A stretch of DNA of 64,000 bases from Paenibacillus woosongensis (GCF_030122845.1 NZ_CP126084.1:310001-374000), one strand, 5' to 3'; positions 36,973 to 47,028 are shown, counted from the first letter of the stretch. Numbers and translations are program-made. The notes: generated by a model from the sequence alone, not told the origin.

Positions 36973-38472
36973 ATGAGCGAAACTGTAAAACAGTTGGAAA
37001 AACCGCCCTATTTAATGATAGGCTTGTTATTCTTTGCAACCTTCGTTGCCTTTCTTAATAACTCATTGCTTAATGTCGCTTTGCCGACGATCATGCATGA
37101 TTTCCGCATCGATTATTCCGCCGTTCAGTGGCTGTCTACCGGCTACATGCTGGTCAGCGGGATTTTGATTCCCGTATCGGCCTTTTTGCTGACGAAGTTC
37201 ACGAACCGCAGTTTGTTTATTACGGCATTATCCATTTTTACTTTAGGAACCTTGATCGCGGCCTACTCGCCGAACTTCGGCTGGCTGATCGCGGGACGGA
37301 TGACCCAGGCTGCTGGATCCTCTGTCATGTCGCCATTGTTGATGAACATCATGCTCATCAGCTTCCCGCGGGAGAAGCGCGGCGCAGCTATGGGGGTATT
37401 CGGTCTCGTTATGATCGTAGCTCCGGCCATCGGACCGACGCTTTCCGGTTATATTGTGGAATACCACGACTGGCGCCTGCTGTTTGAGATGATTCTTCCG
37501 TTTGCGGTTATCGCGCTGCTGCTGGCCATCTGGAAGTTCCGCAGTGTGATGCCAACGAAGGAGACCAAGCTGGACTACCTGTCGGTGGTGCTCAGCACGA
37601 TCGGTTTTGGCGGTTTGCTGTACGGCTTCAGTGACGCAAGCAGCGCCGGCTGGGGCGACCCTGTCGTCGTAACCTGCATCGTTGCCGGTGTTATCGGAGT
37701 CGCGCTGTTCGTCATTCGTCAGCTGCGCCTTGACATTCCGCTATTGAACCTGGGCATTTATAAATATCCGATGTATTCGATGGCTGCCATCATTTCGGCC
37801 GTCAATGCGGCGGCCCTGTTCTCGGGTATGATCCTGACGCCAGCCTACGTGCAAAATGTGCGCGGCATTACACCGCTGGATTCCGGTCTAATGATGCTTC
37901 CGGGTGCTATCGTTATGGGGATTATGTCCCCGATCACAGGGAAGCTCTTCGACAAGTTCGGACCGCGTGTGCTCGGTTTTATCGGCTTGACCATTACCGC
38001 TATTGCTACGTTTATGATGTCCAAATTCGATTTGGAGACGACGTATAGCCACATCATCATGCTGTATTCCCTGCGTATGTTCGGGATCTCCATGGTCATG
38101 ATGCCAATTATGACCAACGGCTTGAACCAGCTGCCTACGCGCCTGAATCCGCACGGTACGGCGGCGAACAACACGATTCAGCAGGTTGCCGGGGCGATTG
38201 GCACCGCGATCTTCGTATCGATCATGAACTCGAAAACGAAATCGAGCGCGGCCAGCCAAATTGCTGCCATGGATCCAACTGCAATTACGGATCAAGTGAA
38301 GGCCCAAATCGGCCAAACGGCCCTGCTTGAAGGGATTCAATATTCCTTCCTGATTGCAGCTGCGACGACCGTGGTTGCACTGGTGCTTACGCTGTTCGTC
38401 AAGCGCGTAGACGTAAGCAAGGCGGCTCTGGCGAAGCTGGAGAGCGAGCCTGAGCCTAGCACGGCGAAGTAA
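36973..38472 (+). CDS. DHA2-family MFS multidrug exporter (EmrB/QacA type)
   Basis: A 499-residue transporter with 14 predicted membrane segments. Family motifs are WLSTGYMLVSGILIPVSAFL, RMTQAAGSSVMSPLL (motif C region) and GLVMIVAPAIGPTLSGYIVE. It should expel hydrophobic drugs in exchange for protons. AGATAGGAGAAACATCAGG precedes the ATG. It is followed by a strong terminator and controlled by the divergent TetR gene. Confidence 0.9.
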   Translation: MSETVKQLEKPPYLMIGLLFFATFVAFLNNSLLNVALPTIMHDFRIDYSAVQWLSTGYMLVSGILIPVSAFLLTKFTNRSLFITALSIFTLGTLIAAYSPNFGWLIAGRMTQAAGSSVMSPLLMNIMLISFPREKRGAAMGVFGLVMIVAPAIGPTLSGYIVEYHDWRLLFEMILPFAVIALLLAIWKFRSVMPTKETKLDYLSVVLSTIGFGGLLYGFSDASSAGWGDPVVVTCIVAGVIGVALFVIRQLRLDIPLLNLGIYKYPMYSMAAIISAVNAAALFSGMILTPAYVQNVRGITPLDSGLMMLPGAIVMGIMSPITGKLFDKFGPRVLGFIGLTITAIATFMMSKFDLETTYSHIIMLYSLRMFGISMVMMPIMTNGLNQLPTRLNPHGTAANNTIQQVAGAIGTAIFVSIMNSKTKSSAASQIAAMDPTAITDQVKAQIGQTALLEGIQYSFLIAAATTVVALVLTLFVKRVDVSKAALAKLESEPEPSTAK

Positions 38473-38501
38473 TTGAAATAACATGGGTTTATCCAATAAC
38501 A

Positions 38502-38545
38502 AACTCGAAGCCCCGGTCTTAGGACCGGGGCTTCGAGTCTTTTTT
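38502..38545 (+). terminator. strong terminator after exporter
   Basis: ACTCGAAGCCCCGGTC-TTAG-GACCGGGGCTTCGAGT followed by six T: a 16-bp perfect stem. Confidence 0.95.
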
Positions 38546-38576
38546 ACAAGCCGATATGGTAGATCCGGGGAAGCTG

Positions 38577-39240
38577 CTAACCGCTGTTTCGTTTGAGCAT
38601 ATCAATGAGCTTATAGAGATAGTGCGCGCCGCGAAGCTGCTGTTCGATTTGCACATCCATATAAGCCAATGAATCCATGGTAATTCTTCGGACCTCGGAC
38701 AGGCTTTGCTGATTGATTGTCTCCATGATCCCGCGGACCGTCTCCAGCAAGTAAACAGAGGACTGTACGGTTCTAATAATTAATAACCGGCGGATATCGT
38801 CGCGATGATATCGCCGATAACCGCTCTCGGGATCGCGGTCAGGAGCAATCAAGCCCTCCTTCTCCCAGTGCCGTAGTGTGGTAGCAGGCACACCTATTTC
38901 CTTCGCGACTTCCCCGATGGTATACCACTGCTTCTTCCGGCTGGCAAGGAAGCTTTCCATTTGGTCCGGCTTCAGAATCTCCAATGCCTGCAGGGCTTGC
39001 TGTTTCTTCTGATACAGCTCGGCTTGCACCCGGTTGATCTCCCACAAAGCTTCCGTAAATTTCTTCTGCTGAAGCATCGGCATAACCTTCCGAACCAAGG
39101 CCATGCCGAATCCCGGATACATCGCCCGGATACACTTAAAATAAGCCTCATGTTCTTCCGTATAGATGCGATAGCCATTGGCACCCCGCTGTGGAGGCGG
39201 AACAATCCCCCAAGCTTCGTAATGCCGCAATGCCTTCGCC
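38577..39240 (-). pseudogene. MerR-family regulator with two MerR domains, 5' end deleted
   Basis: From AKALRHYEAWGIVPPPQRGANGYR the protein is a normal twin-MerR regulator: a first MerR segment, a middle helical part, a second full MerR domain (YTIGEVAKEIGVPATTLRHWEKEGLI) and a helical tail. The expected first ~12 residues (start Met, YTIGEVSKxTGVS) are missing. Upstream of the GCG codon at 39237-39239 the sequence belongs to a UvrA-like gene on the other strand. A TTG at 39293 opens the frame, adding 18 antisense-derived residues, but has no good control region. Confidence 0.8.
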
Positions 39241-39903
39241 CAACGGAAGGAAGCCAGGCAGCGGAAGCTGACGGCCAAGCATTTCTCCTTCAATACGGAG
39301 GGCGGACGCTGCGAGAACTGTCAGGGGCTTGGGTATGTCCCGATGAACATGCTGTTTTTCCCGGATCTGGAGGTAACATGTCCGGTTTGCCATGGACAGC
39401 GCTTCAAGCAGGAGGTACTGGCCGTTCAATATAACGGGTATTCCATCAATCAAATTCTGGAGAGCTCTGTACAGGATAGCTTGGATATTTTTAAGGAGGA
39501 AGGGAAAATCCGCTCAATCCTTGCATTGCTGGTGGAGATTGGCTTGGGCTATTTAAAATTGGGGCAGTCGCTGACGACGCTCTCCGGCGGGGAAGGACAG
39601 CGGTTGAAGCTGGCGAAGGAGCTGATGAGGACATCGCAGACCAGTACCCTCTACTTATTAGACGAGCCGACGACAGAACTGCACCCGAGTGATGTGAAGC
39701 CATTATCCAAGCTGCTGGATCGCCTCGTGGATGCAGGCAATACCGTGATCATTGTCGAGCATAACAGCGAGCTGATCAGAGCTGCGGACTGGATCATTGA
39801 TCTAGGCCCGGAAGGGGGACGACAAGGCGGTCATATCATCGCAGAAGGGACGCCGGAAGCGGTCATGAAGCATGCGAGCTCGCATACCGGCCGGTATTTA
39901 TGA
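39235..39903 (+). pseudogene. C-terminal part of UvrA-like ABC protein, 5' end deleted
   Basis: The frame reads FAQRKEARQRKLTAKHFSFN then NTEGGRCENCQGLG (UvrA zinc-module region), ITCPVCHGQRF-like, TTLSGGEGQRLKLAKEL (ABC signature) and LYLLDEPTTELHPSD (Walker B). That is the last ~220 residues of a small UvrA/DrrC-like ATPase, normally ~750-950 residues. Short UvrA-like proteins beside MerR regulators are linked to drug resistance. The first Walker A and the whole N-terminal half are gone. An internal ATG at 39343 could make a useless fragment. Confidence 0.82.
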
Positions 39904-40386
39904 TGATGAATGAACACAGGCGACGTATTGACGATTGAATATACAACTTGTAAATAGGCATTAATCCAAAGACTTGTTTTACTAAGACGCCCCTCGCCTG
40001 AACGAGGGGGGGGGGGGCTAGCATTCATGATTCTGTTCAATCCACTGTTTGCACGACAGGTCTACATAAGAAGGTCAATAATAATTCCGATAGTACATTG
40101 TGGTTCTGGTACCATTTGGAATTCGGTCAGGTTGGATAGATTGTCCAGCCGCTGTACAGCTCAATAAGTCCGGTGGCTGGAGAATTGGCCGCCTCGCGTC
40201 TCATTTATGAATGAACTTGAAATTTTGGGGCTTGATCTTTAAAATGAGCCATTTCCCTAGGCATGCGAATGAAGTAAGATCGAATCAAGCGTACCTATAG
40301 AAGAGTGTTAGGGAAGAGTGTCTATGAATAGGTACCCAGGAAGAGTGGCGATGAAGATACCACCTATGGAAGGGGGGCGGTCGGGG
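39904..40386. other. intergenic region with G12 tract
   Basis: No gene recognised. CCCCTCG-CCTGAA-CGAGGGG runs directly into twelve G (40006-40017). The remainder up to the esterase start shows no motif, except two near-identical GGAAGAGTG-x-CTATGAA/GATGAA words at 40313 and 40338. Confidence 0.45.
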
Positions 40387-42252
40387 ATGAAGCTGCATAG
40401 CATGCTCAGCGACGGGATGGTGCTCCAAAGGGACACCCATGTGCCGATTTGGGGAACGGCCGGGAATGGGGAGGAGATCCGGGTTTCTTTTCTTGGCAAA
40501 ACATACAGCACAGCGGCGGATGTCTCCGGGCACTGGCGGGTTGAGCTGGAGAAGCTGGAGCCGGGTGGACCATACGAGATGACGATATGGTCGAGTCAAG
40601 CGGAGCTGGTCGTTCGCGACATTCTGGTCGGTGATGTCTGGGTGCTCGGCGGACAGTCCAATATGGAGCTGCCGGTGCGGCGGACGCTGGACCTGCTCGC
40701 GGAGGAAGTAGCCAGCGTCAATCTGCCGCGGATTCGCCAGTTTGCGGTACCGCAGACGTACAATTTTCAGGCGCCGCAGCAGGAGCTGCCAGGCGGGCGG
40801 TGGATCGCGGCTGCTCGGGAGGATGTACTTCATTTTAGCGCGGTCGGGTTCTTTAGTGCTCGGGAGCTATATGAGAAATATCAGGTGCCTATCGGACTCG
40901 TGCAAACGGCGGTCGGCGGGACACCGATTGAAGCCTGGATGAGCGAGGGGACGCTCAGAGAGGTCGGCGGCTATGAAGCCGTTTTGGAGCAGTGCAAGGA
41001 CGATGGCTACGTGAAGGAGACGATGCGCAAGGATGAAGAGCGCAGCCGCCTCTGGTACAGCCATCTGAACGATACCGACCTGGGGCTGCAGGAAGGCTGG
41101 TTTGATGCCGTGTGCGATACGGCGGATTGGGAGCTGACTGAGGTTCCAGGCTCTTGGTCGGGCGGCCGGCTGGAGCCGCTGCGCGGGGCAGTCTGGTTCC
41201 GCAAGGAAATCGATGTGCCCGCCTCCATGCTGGAGGGCGGGGTTATGCTCAAGCTGGGAACGATTGTGGATGCGGACGATACGTATATCAACGGGGTGTC
41301 CGTGGGCAGCACCGGTTATAGGTATCCGCCGAGACGCTATCCTGTTCCTCAGGGGCTATTGAAGCCGGGGCGCAATACGATTGTCGTTCGCGTTGTCAGC
41401 AACCAGAATACCGGGGCCTTCGTGCCGGACATGCCGTATAAGCTGGTTGGCAGCGGACAGGAGCTTGATTTGCGGGGGATGTGGCAGTATCGGGTCGGGA
41501 CGAGCATTGAAGCACTGGAGCCGAGTACTTTTTTCCAGTACAAGCCTTCCGGCGTCTATAACAGCATGATTGCTCCTTTGCGGGAATATCCTGTTAAGGG
41601 CATTCTCTGGTATCAAGGGGAATCCAACACCGGGCAGCCTGCGGGATACCGCAAGTTGTTCGCGGCACTGGTTCGGGACTGGCGGCGGAATTGGGGAAGC
41701 GCTGACCTTCCGTTTATTTATGTGCAGCTTGCCAATTTTGGCGAGGGGGACGATGCTCAAGTGAATTGGGCGGAGCTGCGGGAGGAGCAGCGCAGAAGCC
41801 TGGAGGTGCCGAATACTGCGATGGCGGTAACCATTGATGTCGGGGAGTATAACGATCTGCATCCGCAGGATAAGAAAACGGTCGGTCAGCGGCTTGCATT
41901 ATGCGCCCGGAAGCTGGCCTACGGCGAGGAGCACTTGGTGCACAGCGGGCCGATGTACACAAGGATGGAGCAGCGTGATGGCGCGATTGTCCTGTATTTC
42001 GACCATGCCGGCAGCGGGCTGATTGCGGGCGGGGGGAGCGGAGAGCTTCGTGGATTTGCAGTCAGCGGCCCGGATGGACGTTTCTTCCCGGCGCAGGCGG
42101 TCATTTCCGGCAACACGGTAATTGTCCGGCATGAGGGGACTTCGCAGCCTGTCCATGCGAGGTATGCCTGGGCGAACAATCCGTCGGGGGCGAATTTGTA
42201 TAACCGGGAGGGGCTTCCGGCGTCGCCGTTTACTACGAGCGGATGTGACTGA
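40387..42252 (+). CDS. sialate O-acetylesterase family (SASA) enzyme
   Basis: A 621-residue esterase. GQSNMELPV holds the catalytic Ser, and NDLHPQDKKTVGQRLAL holds the Asp/His pair. A jelly-roll-like insert (TADWELTEVPGSWSGG, AVWFRKEIDVP) sits between the two halves, as in full-length SASA proteins. It removes acetyl groups from sialic acids or plant polysaccharides such as xylan. There is no signal peptide, so it probably acts on imported oligosaccharides. GGGGGGCGG lies upstream of the ATG at 40387, and family members begin near KLHSMLSDGMVLQR; earlier ATGs at 40318, 40324 and 40351 are possible. Confidence 0.85.
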   Translation: MKLHSMLSDGMVLQRDTHVPIWGTAGNGEEIRVSFLGKTYSTAADVSGHWRVELEKLEPGGPYEMTIWSSQAELVVRDILVGDVWVLGGQSNMELPVRRTLDLLAEEVASVNLPRIRQFAVPQTYNFQAPQQELPGGRWIAAAREDVLHFSAVGFFSARELYEKYQVPIGLVQTAVGGTPIEAWMSEGTLREVGGYEAVLEQCKDDGYVKETMRKDEERSRLWYSHLNDTDLGLQEGWFDAVCDTADWELTEVPGSWSGGRLEPLRGAVWFRKEIDVPASMLEGGVMLKLGTIVDADDTYINGVSVGSTGYRYPPRRYPVPQGLLKPGRNTIVVRVVSNQNTGAFVPDMPYKLVGSGQELDLRGMWQYRVGTSIEALEPSTFFQYKPSGVYNSMIAPLREYPVKGILWYQGESNTGQPAGYRKLFAALVRDWRRNWGSADLPFIYVQLANFGEGDDAQVNWAELREEQRRSLEVPNTAMAVTIDVGEYNDLHPQDKKTVGQRLALCARKLAYGEEHLVHSGPMYTRMEQRDGAIVLYFDHAGSGLIAGGGSGELRGFAVSGPDGRFFPAQAVISGNTVIVRHEGTSQPVHARYAWANNPSGANLYNREGLPASPFTTSGCD

Positions 42253-42296
42253 ATGAAGTATTCTTTGAGCTTTTAAAGACGGATAGGGGGAGTAGC

Positions 42297-42908
42297 ATGA
42301 AGAAGCCAGTTCTGATATTGACTCTGGCTGCGGTATGTCTTTTGTCGGCTTGCGAGAAGGAAAATAAGGGTTTCGCAGGCTCGGACTCTGTCATCGAACA
42401 GCCGAATTCCGGACAACAGAATCTCGAACGGCAGAATTCGGAGCAGCCGGACAAGATGGATCATGATACTCGCATGGAAAACCTCTTTGAGCTTAAAGAA
42501 TACAATGGCGTGCCAGAAATGAGGCTGGAATGGGGAGATCAGCAATCGCCTGCTCAATTTCACAGAGATCCCTTATTACCGCTAGGCCTCTATCTTCCTG
42601 ACCAGATGGAAGTTTATGAATTTGAGGACGGCAACAGGTGGGGATACGATGGAGGGAAGCATTATATTTCTATCCTTGAATATGATGAAATTTATCTGAG
42701 TGACTTAACCCTGCAGAATAAGGAATTGGGCAAATATAAGGAATATGCGGGGTCGAAGCTAGAAGGCAATGTCGCCATGGATGGCTTTGTAGTCGAGAAG
42801 GATCATAAGAAATATTTCGTTGAGCTGATTTATTTTACGAATGAGCAGGTGAATGCACTTCCGATGTTTGTAGAAGTAGCGAGGCATATCCGTCATATAC
42901 GGGATTAA
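42297..42908 (+). CDS. lipoprotein of unknown function
   Basis: A 203-residue protein with signal peptide and lipobox LLSAC (Cys18), then a charged Asn/Gln/Glu-rich linker of about 40 residues and a compact domain with KEYNGVPEMRLEWGDQQSP and YISILEYDEIYLSD. I do not recognise the family. AGGGGGAG precedes the ATG. It begins 44 bases after the esterase stop, so they may be co-transcribed. Confidence 0.7.
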   Translation: MKKPVLILTLAAVCLLSACEKENKGFAGSDSVIEQPNSGQQNLERQNSEQPDKMDHDTRMENLFELKEYNGVPEMRLEWGDQQSPAQFHRDPLLPLGLYLPDQMEVYEFEDGNRWGYDGGKHYISILEYDEIYLSDLTLQNKELGKYKEYAGSKLEGNVAMDGFVVEKDHKKYFVELIYFTNEQVNALPMFVEVARHIRHIRD

Positions 42909-43494
42909 CTTCACGCGAAAATATCAAAAGGGCACAGATCGTGCGAGCGCATGCGGGTAAGATGGTAGGATAGAGATTTTGTAAGCAGTTCGCTTCAATT
43001 GTATCATATGAAGGGCAGCGCCTACCTTCGGCCGTAAGGTTGGGTAGATTGAGGAGGCCCTGGATCAAGAGGACGCTGATCGAGCACGAACGGTGGATAC
43101 CATCATATGGCGGGAACCATCACAAGGTGGGGGGAACGATCCCTTTGCCCTCGATTGCTCCGGCGATCTAGCGGACTGTAGATCCGCTATTTTCCCAAAA
43201 AATCGCCAATTCCGAAGTTAACGGACCGCAGTTCCGCTATCAAGGGGAAATTGGGGCAAAACGTGTTCATATAGGCTGTATAGCGGAACCAGGGTCCGTT
43301 CAGCATATCAATTTCGGTCAAAAAATCGAAATAGCGACCCGTGTGTCCGTTAGCATCAGGCCCGGCAGATCATGGCTTCCCATATGGACCTCCTCTCCAC
43401 TAAAATTCAAGCAGCTTGAAGCTGAGTTAGCGTCTGTTAGGGCTTCCAAATATGCGGTATACTAAAGAAAATTACATGTTAGGAGAGAGAGCAT
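42909..43494. other. intergenic region with Paenibacillus-type repeat
   Basis: No gene is seen. The repeat block at 43160-43360 fills its middle. GGAGAGAG before 43495 is the next ribosome site. Confidence 0.5.
43160..43365. repeat. modular intergenic repeat, copy 2
   Basis: GATCCGCTATTTTC, TTAACGGACCGCAGTTCCGC, ATAGCGGAACCAGGGTCCGT and GAAATAGCGACCCGTGTGTC alternate. The word ATAGCGGAACCAGGGTCCGT (43280-43299) is identical to one in copy 1 (35755-35774). Confidence 0.75.
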
Positions 43495-44067
43495 ATGCAC
43501 CCATTCGACAAGTGGCTGAATGAATCCCAAATCATTGAGAAGGATCAATTGCTCCAAATTCCCGCACCAGGAAATACCGATTATTTCATTAATCCGGAGT
43601 CCGGGGAAGTCAAGAACAATGCGCCATTTCTATATACCGAGGTCCAGGGGGACTTTGTATTGCGCGCTAAAGTAAGACATGATTTCATCTCTACCTACGA
43701 TGGGGCGGCGCTCTTTATCATGGATCGCGATAACCGCTGGGCGAAGCTATGCCATGAATACAGTGATTTTGGTACATATACTGTGGTTAGTGTCGTGACG
43801 GACGGCGTGTCGGATGATGCCAACGGAGTGAACCTGGACGATAAAAGCGTATGGCTGCAAATCGGCAGAAAAGGCGACGCATTCGCCATGCATTACTCCA
43901 CGGACGGGGCGAACTACCGGATGGTCAGAGTATTCAATCTGAAGGCTTCCGATACGCTGAAGGTGGGAATCGTTTCCCAATCGCCAACCGGTCAAGGGCT
44001 GGTCAGTGATTTTTCCGATATTCAGCTGGAACGGGTAACGATGGAGAACATCAGAGCCGGTAAATAA
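43495..44067 (+). CDS. DUF1349 family protein (concanavalin-like fold)
   Basis: A 190-residue protein with the DUF1349 pattern: DYFINPESGEVKNNAPFLY, GDFVLRAKVRHDFISTYDGA, LMVDRDNRWAKLCHEYSD-like, and TVVTDGVSDDANG. The fold is a beta-sandwich lectin/glucanase type and may bind or act on sugars; no catalytic residues are certain. No signal peptide. GGAGAGAG lies 8 bases before the ATG. Its neighbours are carbohydrate enzymes, which fits a sugar-related role. Confidence 0.8.
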   Translation: MHPFDKWLNESQIIEKDQLLQIPAPGNTDYFINPESGEVKNNAPFLYTEVQGDFVLRAKVRHDFISTYDGAALFIMDRDNRWAKLCHEYSDFGTYTVVSVVTDGVSDDANGVNLDDKSVWLQIGRKGDAFAMHYSTDGANYRMVRVFNLKASDTLKVGIVSQSPTGQGLVSDFSDIQLERVTMENIRAGK

Positions 44068-44151
44068 CCGCCTTGATTGGCGAGGGTTGTAACCGCTTCA
44101 ATTATGCGAATTTATTATTAAGTTTATAAAAAGACATAGGGAGAGAAAAAA

Positions 44152-46950
44152 GTGACGACGAGCAAATTGGGAATTCCACTAGAAGGCTTTGCTGAATTTA
44201 GTAGGAAAGTAGCTGCGGAAGGCGCCGTGCTGTTAAAAAATGAAGGACAAGCTCTTCCGCTGAAAAACAATGAGAACGTGGCAATTTTTGGCCGGATCCA
44301 GGTCAACTATTATCGCAGCGGTACAGGCTCGGGCGGCAGCGTAAACGTCGCTTATACGACCAATCTGCTGGATGGCCTTCGCAGCAAGAAGAACATAGCC
44401 GTCAACGAGGAACTGGCGGCCGTATACGAGAAATGGATCGAACAGAACCCGTTCGATAATGGCGGAGGCGGCTGGGCGGCAGAGCCTTGGCACCAGAAGG
44501 AGATGCCGCTCACCGATGAGCTGGTGCGCGAAGCGAGAAGCAAATCGGATAAGGCGATCGTCGTCATCGGACGTACCGCGGGCGAGGACCAGGATAACGC
44601 TGATGAGCCGGGCAGCTATCAGCTGACACCGGAGGAGAAGACCATGCTGAAGCAGGTTACCGCCCATTTCGAGCAGACGATTGTTGTGCTGAACGTCTCC
44701 AATATTATCGATATGAGCTGGATCGATGACGCCGATTACGCGCATCCGATTTCAAGCGTCATTTATGCCTGGCAGGGCGGCATGGAAGGCGGCAATGCCA
44801 TTGCCGACGTATTGGTGGGCGACGTGACGCCGAGCGGCAAGTTAACCGATACGATCGCTTACTCCATCGAGGATTATCCTTCGACCCGCAACTACGGGAA
44901 CGAATTCAAGAACATATACCAGGAAGACATTTATGTAGGGTATCGTTATTTCGAGACGTTCTGCCCGGATAAGGTGCAGTTCGAGTTCGGCTACGGCTTG
45001 TCTTACACGGAATTCCGGATTGAGCCGGAGGAAGCAAAGATTGTTGCCCGGGAAGGAGAGTCTAGCGTGGAAATCGGCGTGACCGTAACGAATACGGGCA
45101 GCGTCTATGCGGGCAAAGAGGTCGTTCAGGTCTATTATGAAGCTCCTCAAGGCCAGCTCGGCCAGCCGGCCAGAGCCTTGGCCGCATTTGGCAAGACCAA
45201 GGAGCTGCAGCCGGGTGAATCGCAGCGCCTGACGCTGATCTTCCCTGTCCATGCCATGGCCTCTTATGACGACGGCGGCGTAACCGGTGCGCCTTCCGCT
45301 TATGTGCTGGAAGCCGGAGTGTACCGTTTCTATGTCGGGAATAGCGTTAAGAATGCAGCGCATGTCACGGTTGAGGGGCAGGAAGGCTACGAAGTGGCGG
45401 CCCTTCAAGTGGTGGAGCAGCTGGAGGAGGCGCTCGCCCCGACGGAGGATTTCACCCGCATGAAGCCGGGCGCCCGGAAGGAAGACGGCTCCTATGAGCT
45501 TGCCTTCGTGGCCGCGCCGAAGCAGAAGATTTCCCTGGCCGAGCGGATTGAGAAGAATCTGCCGCAGAGCTTGAAGCAAACGGGAGACCAGGGCTATAAG
45601 CTAAGAGATGTCCATGACGGCAAAGTAAGCATGGAGGATTTCATTGCTCAGCTTAGCGACGAGGATCTGGCGACGATCGTGCGGGGAGAGGGCATGGTCA
45701 GCCCGCTGGTGACGCCGGGTACGGCATCGGCCTTCGGGGGCGTCAGCGATCGCCTGCTGAGCTACGGTATCCCGGTCGGCTGTACGGCGGACGGCCCTTC
45801 CGGCATCCGGATGGACAGCGGGGATAAGGCGACCCAGGTCGCTATCGGCACGCTGCTGGCCGCGACCTGGAACGTGGAGCTGGTTGAAGAGCTCTATGTC
45901 ATGGAAGGGCAGGAGCTGCTAAGAAACAACATTGATACGCTGCTTGGTCCCGGGCTTAACATCCGGCGCAGCCCGCTGAACGGGCGCAACTTCGAGTATT
46001 TCTCCGAGGACCCGCTGATTTCCGGGGCGTTCGCCGCAGCTTGCACCCGGGGGATTATCAGAGGCGGATCTTACGCGACGCTGAAGCATTTTGCCTGCAA
46101 CAACCAGGAGAAGCACCGCAGCAAGGTCGATGCGGTCGTGTCTGAGCGCGCGCTGCGGGAAATTTACCTGAAGGGCTTTGAGATTGCCGTGAAGGAAGGC
46201 GGAGCCAATTCGATCATGACCTCGTACAACCCGGTTAACGGGCATTGGGCCGCCTCCAATTACGATTTGAATACGACGATTCTTCGCGGGGAATGGGGCT
46301 TTAAGGGCATCGTCATGACGGACTGGTGGGCGGTCATGAACGACGTCGTCCATGGCGGCCAGGCGGACCGGAAATATACGAACTGGATGGTTCGCGCGCA
46401 GAACGACCTGTATATGGTCGTCACCAACTACGGCGCAGAGGTCAATGCGTATGAAGACAATACGCTCGAATCGCTGAGCAATGGCACGCTGACCCGCGGA
46501 GAGCTGCAGCGCTGCGCGATGAATATTTGCGCGTTTCTCATGCAAGCCCCGGTATTCGCCCGGAAGCAGGAAATCATTGAAACGGTGCATGCCTTCAAAG
46601 CGAATCCAGCTTTAACGCCGGAGCAGGCGCAGGTTCAGGTGCAGGAGCTGTCCCGCGATGCGCAGATCAAGCCTTCAGCCACAGGCCCGGCTTACGTGAA
46701 GGTGGATCAGGCCGGACAGTATCGGATTATCGTCAACATCATGTCTCCTGAGCCGGAACTGGCGCAGAGCGTATGCAACGTCATGCTGAACGGGCAGCCG
46801 ATGGTGACCATCCAGACGAACGGCACGGAGGGCAAATGGATCCGCCAGAAGCTGGTGAAGGTCGAGCTGGAAGCGGGCCTGTACGAGCTGACGCTCGATT
46901 TCCTCAAGCCAGGCCTGCAAATCGGCTGGATCGAGTTTAATCTGATCTGA
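44152..46950 (+). CDS. GH3 beta-glucosidase-type enzyme with permuted domains
   Basis: A 932-residue glycoside hydrolase family 3 protein in swapped order. The alpha/beta C-domain comes first (~15-280: GAVLLKNEGQALPL, GRTAGEDQDNADEPG), then a fibronectin-III domain (~290-400), then the TIM-barrel N-domain (~480-770: GCTADGPSGIRM, GPGLNIRRSPLNGRNFEYFSEDP, ATLKHFACNNQE). The barrel carries the nucleophile Asp at about 724 in IVMTDWW. A ~100-residue beta-rich tail (VKVDQAGQYRIIV...GLYELTLDFLKPG) resembles a carbohydrate-binding module. No signal peptide, so it acts on imported oligosaccharides. It starts at GTG after GGGAGAG. Confidence 0.88.
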   Translation: MTTSKLGIPLEGFAEFSRKVAAEGAVLLKNEGQALPLKNNENVAIFGRIQVNYYRSGTGSGGSVNVAYTTNLLDGLRSKKNIAVNEELAAVYEKWIEQNPFDNGGGGWAAEPWHQKEMPLTDELVREARSKSDKAIVVIGRTAGEDQDNADEPGSYQLTPEEKTMLKQVTAHFEQTIVVLNVSNIIDMSWIDDADYAHPISSVIYAWQGGMEGGNAIADVLVGDVTPSGKLTDTIAYSIEDYPSTRNYGNEFKNIYQEDIYVGYRYFETFCPDKVQFEFGYGLSYTEFRIEPEEAKIVAREGESSVEIGVTVTNTGSVYAGKEVVQVYYEAPQGQLGQPARALAAFGKTKELQPGESQRLTLIFPVHAMASYDDGGVTGAPSAYVLEAGVYRFYVGNSVKNAAHVTVEGQEGYEVAALQVVEQLEEALAPTEDFTRMKPGARKEDGSYELAFVAAPKQKISLAERIEKNLPQSLKQTGDQGYKLRDVHDGKVSMEDFIAQLSDEDLATIVRGEGMVSPLVTPGTASAFGGVSDRLLSYGIPVGCTADGPSGIRMDSGDKATQVAIGTLLAATWNVELVEELYVMEGQELLRNNIDTLLGPGLNIRRSPLNGRNFEYFSEDPLISGAFAAACTRGIIRGGSYATLKHFACNNQEKHRSKVDAVVSERALREIYLKGFEIAVKEGGANSIMTSYNPVNGHWAASNYDLNTTILRGEWGFKGIVMTDWWAVMNDVVHGGQADRKYTNWMVRAQNDLYMVVTNYGAEVNAYEDNTLESLSNGTLTRGELQRCAMNICAFLMQAPVFARKQEIIETVHAFKANPALTPEQAQVQVQELSRDAQIKPSATGPAYVKVDQAGQYRIIVNIMSPEPELAQSVCNVMLNGQPMVTIQTNGTEGKWIRQKLVKVELEAGLYELTLDFLKPGLQIGWIEFNLI

Positions 46951-46991
46951 ACCGCGGCGAGGACGGAATATGAATAGAGATCATGGAGCAC

Positions 46992-47028
46992 CAAAAATCC
47001 GGGATGATGTCATCATCCCGGATTTTTG
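46992..47028. terminator. bidirectional terminator
   Basis: AAAATCCGGGATGATG-TCAT-style loop-CATCCCGGATTTTT separates the GH3 gene (+) from the efflux gene (-), with A/T runs on both sides. Confidence 0.9.

Noticed and set aside
44842..45579. Long antisense frames inside GC-rich genes (for example here, 7067-7870 and 50310-51107)
   Set aside because: They are mirror frames of well-supported genes, lack ribosome sites and show no protein motifs.
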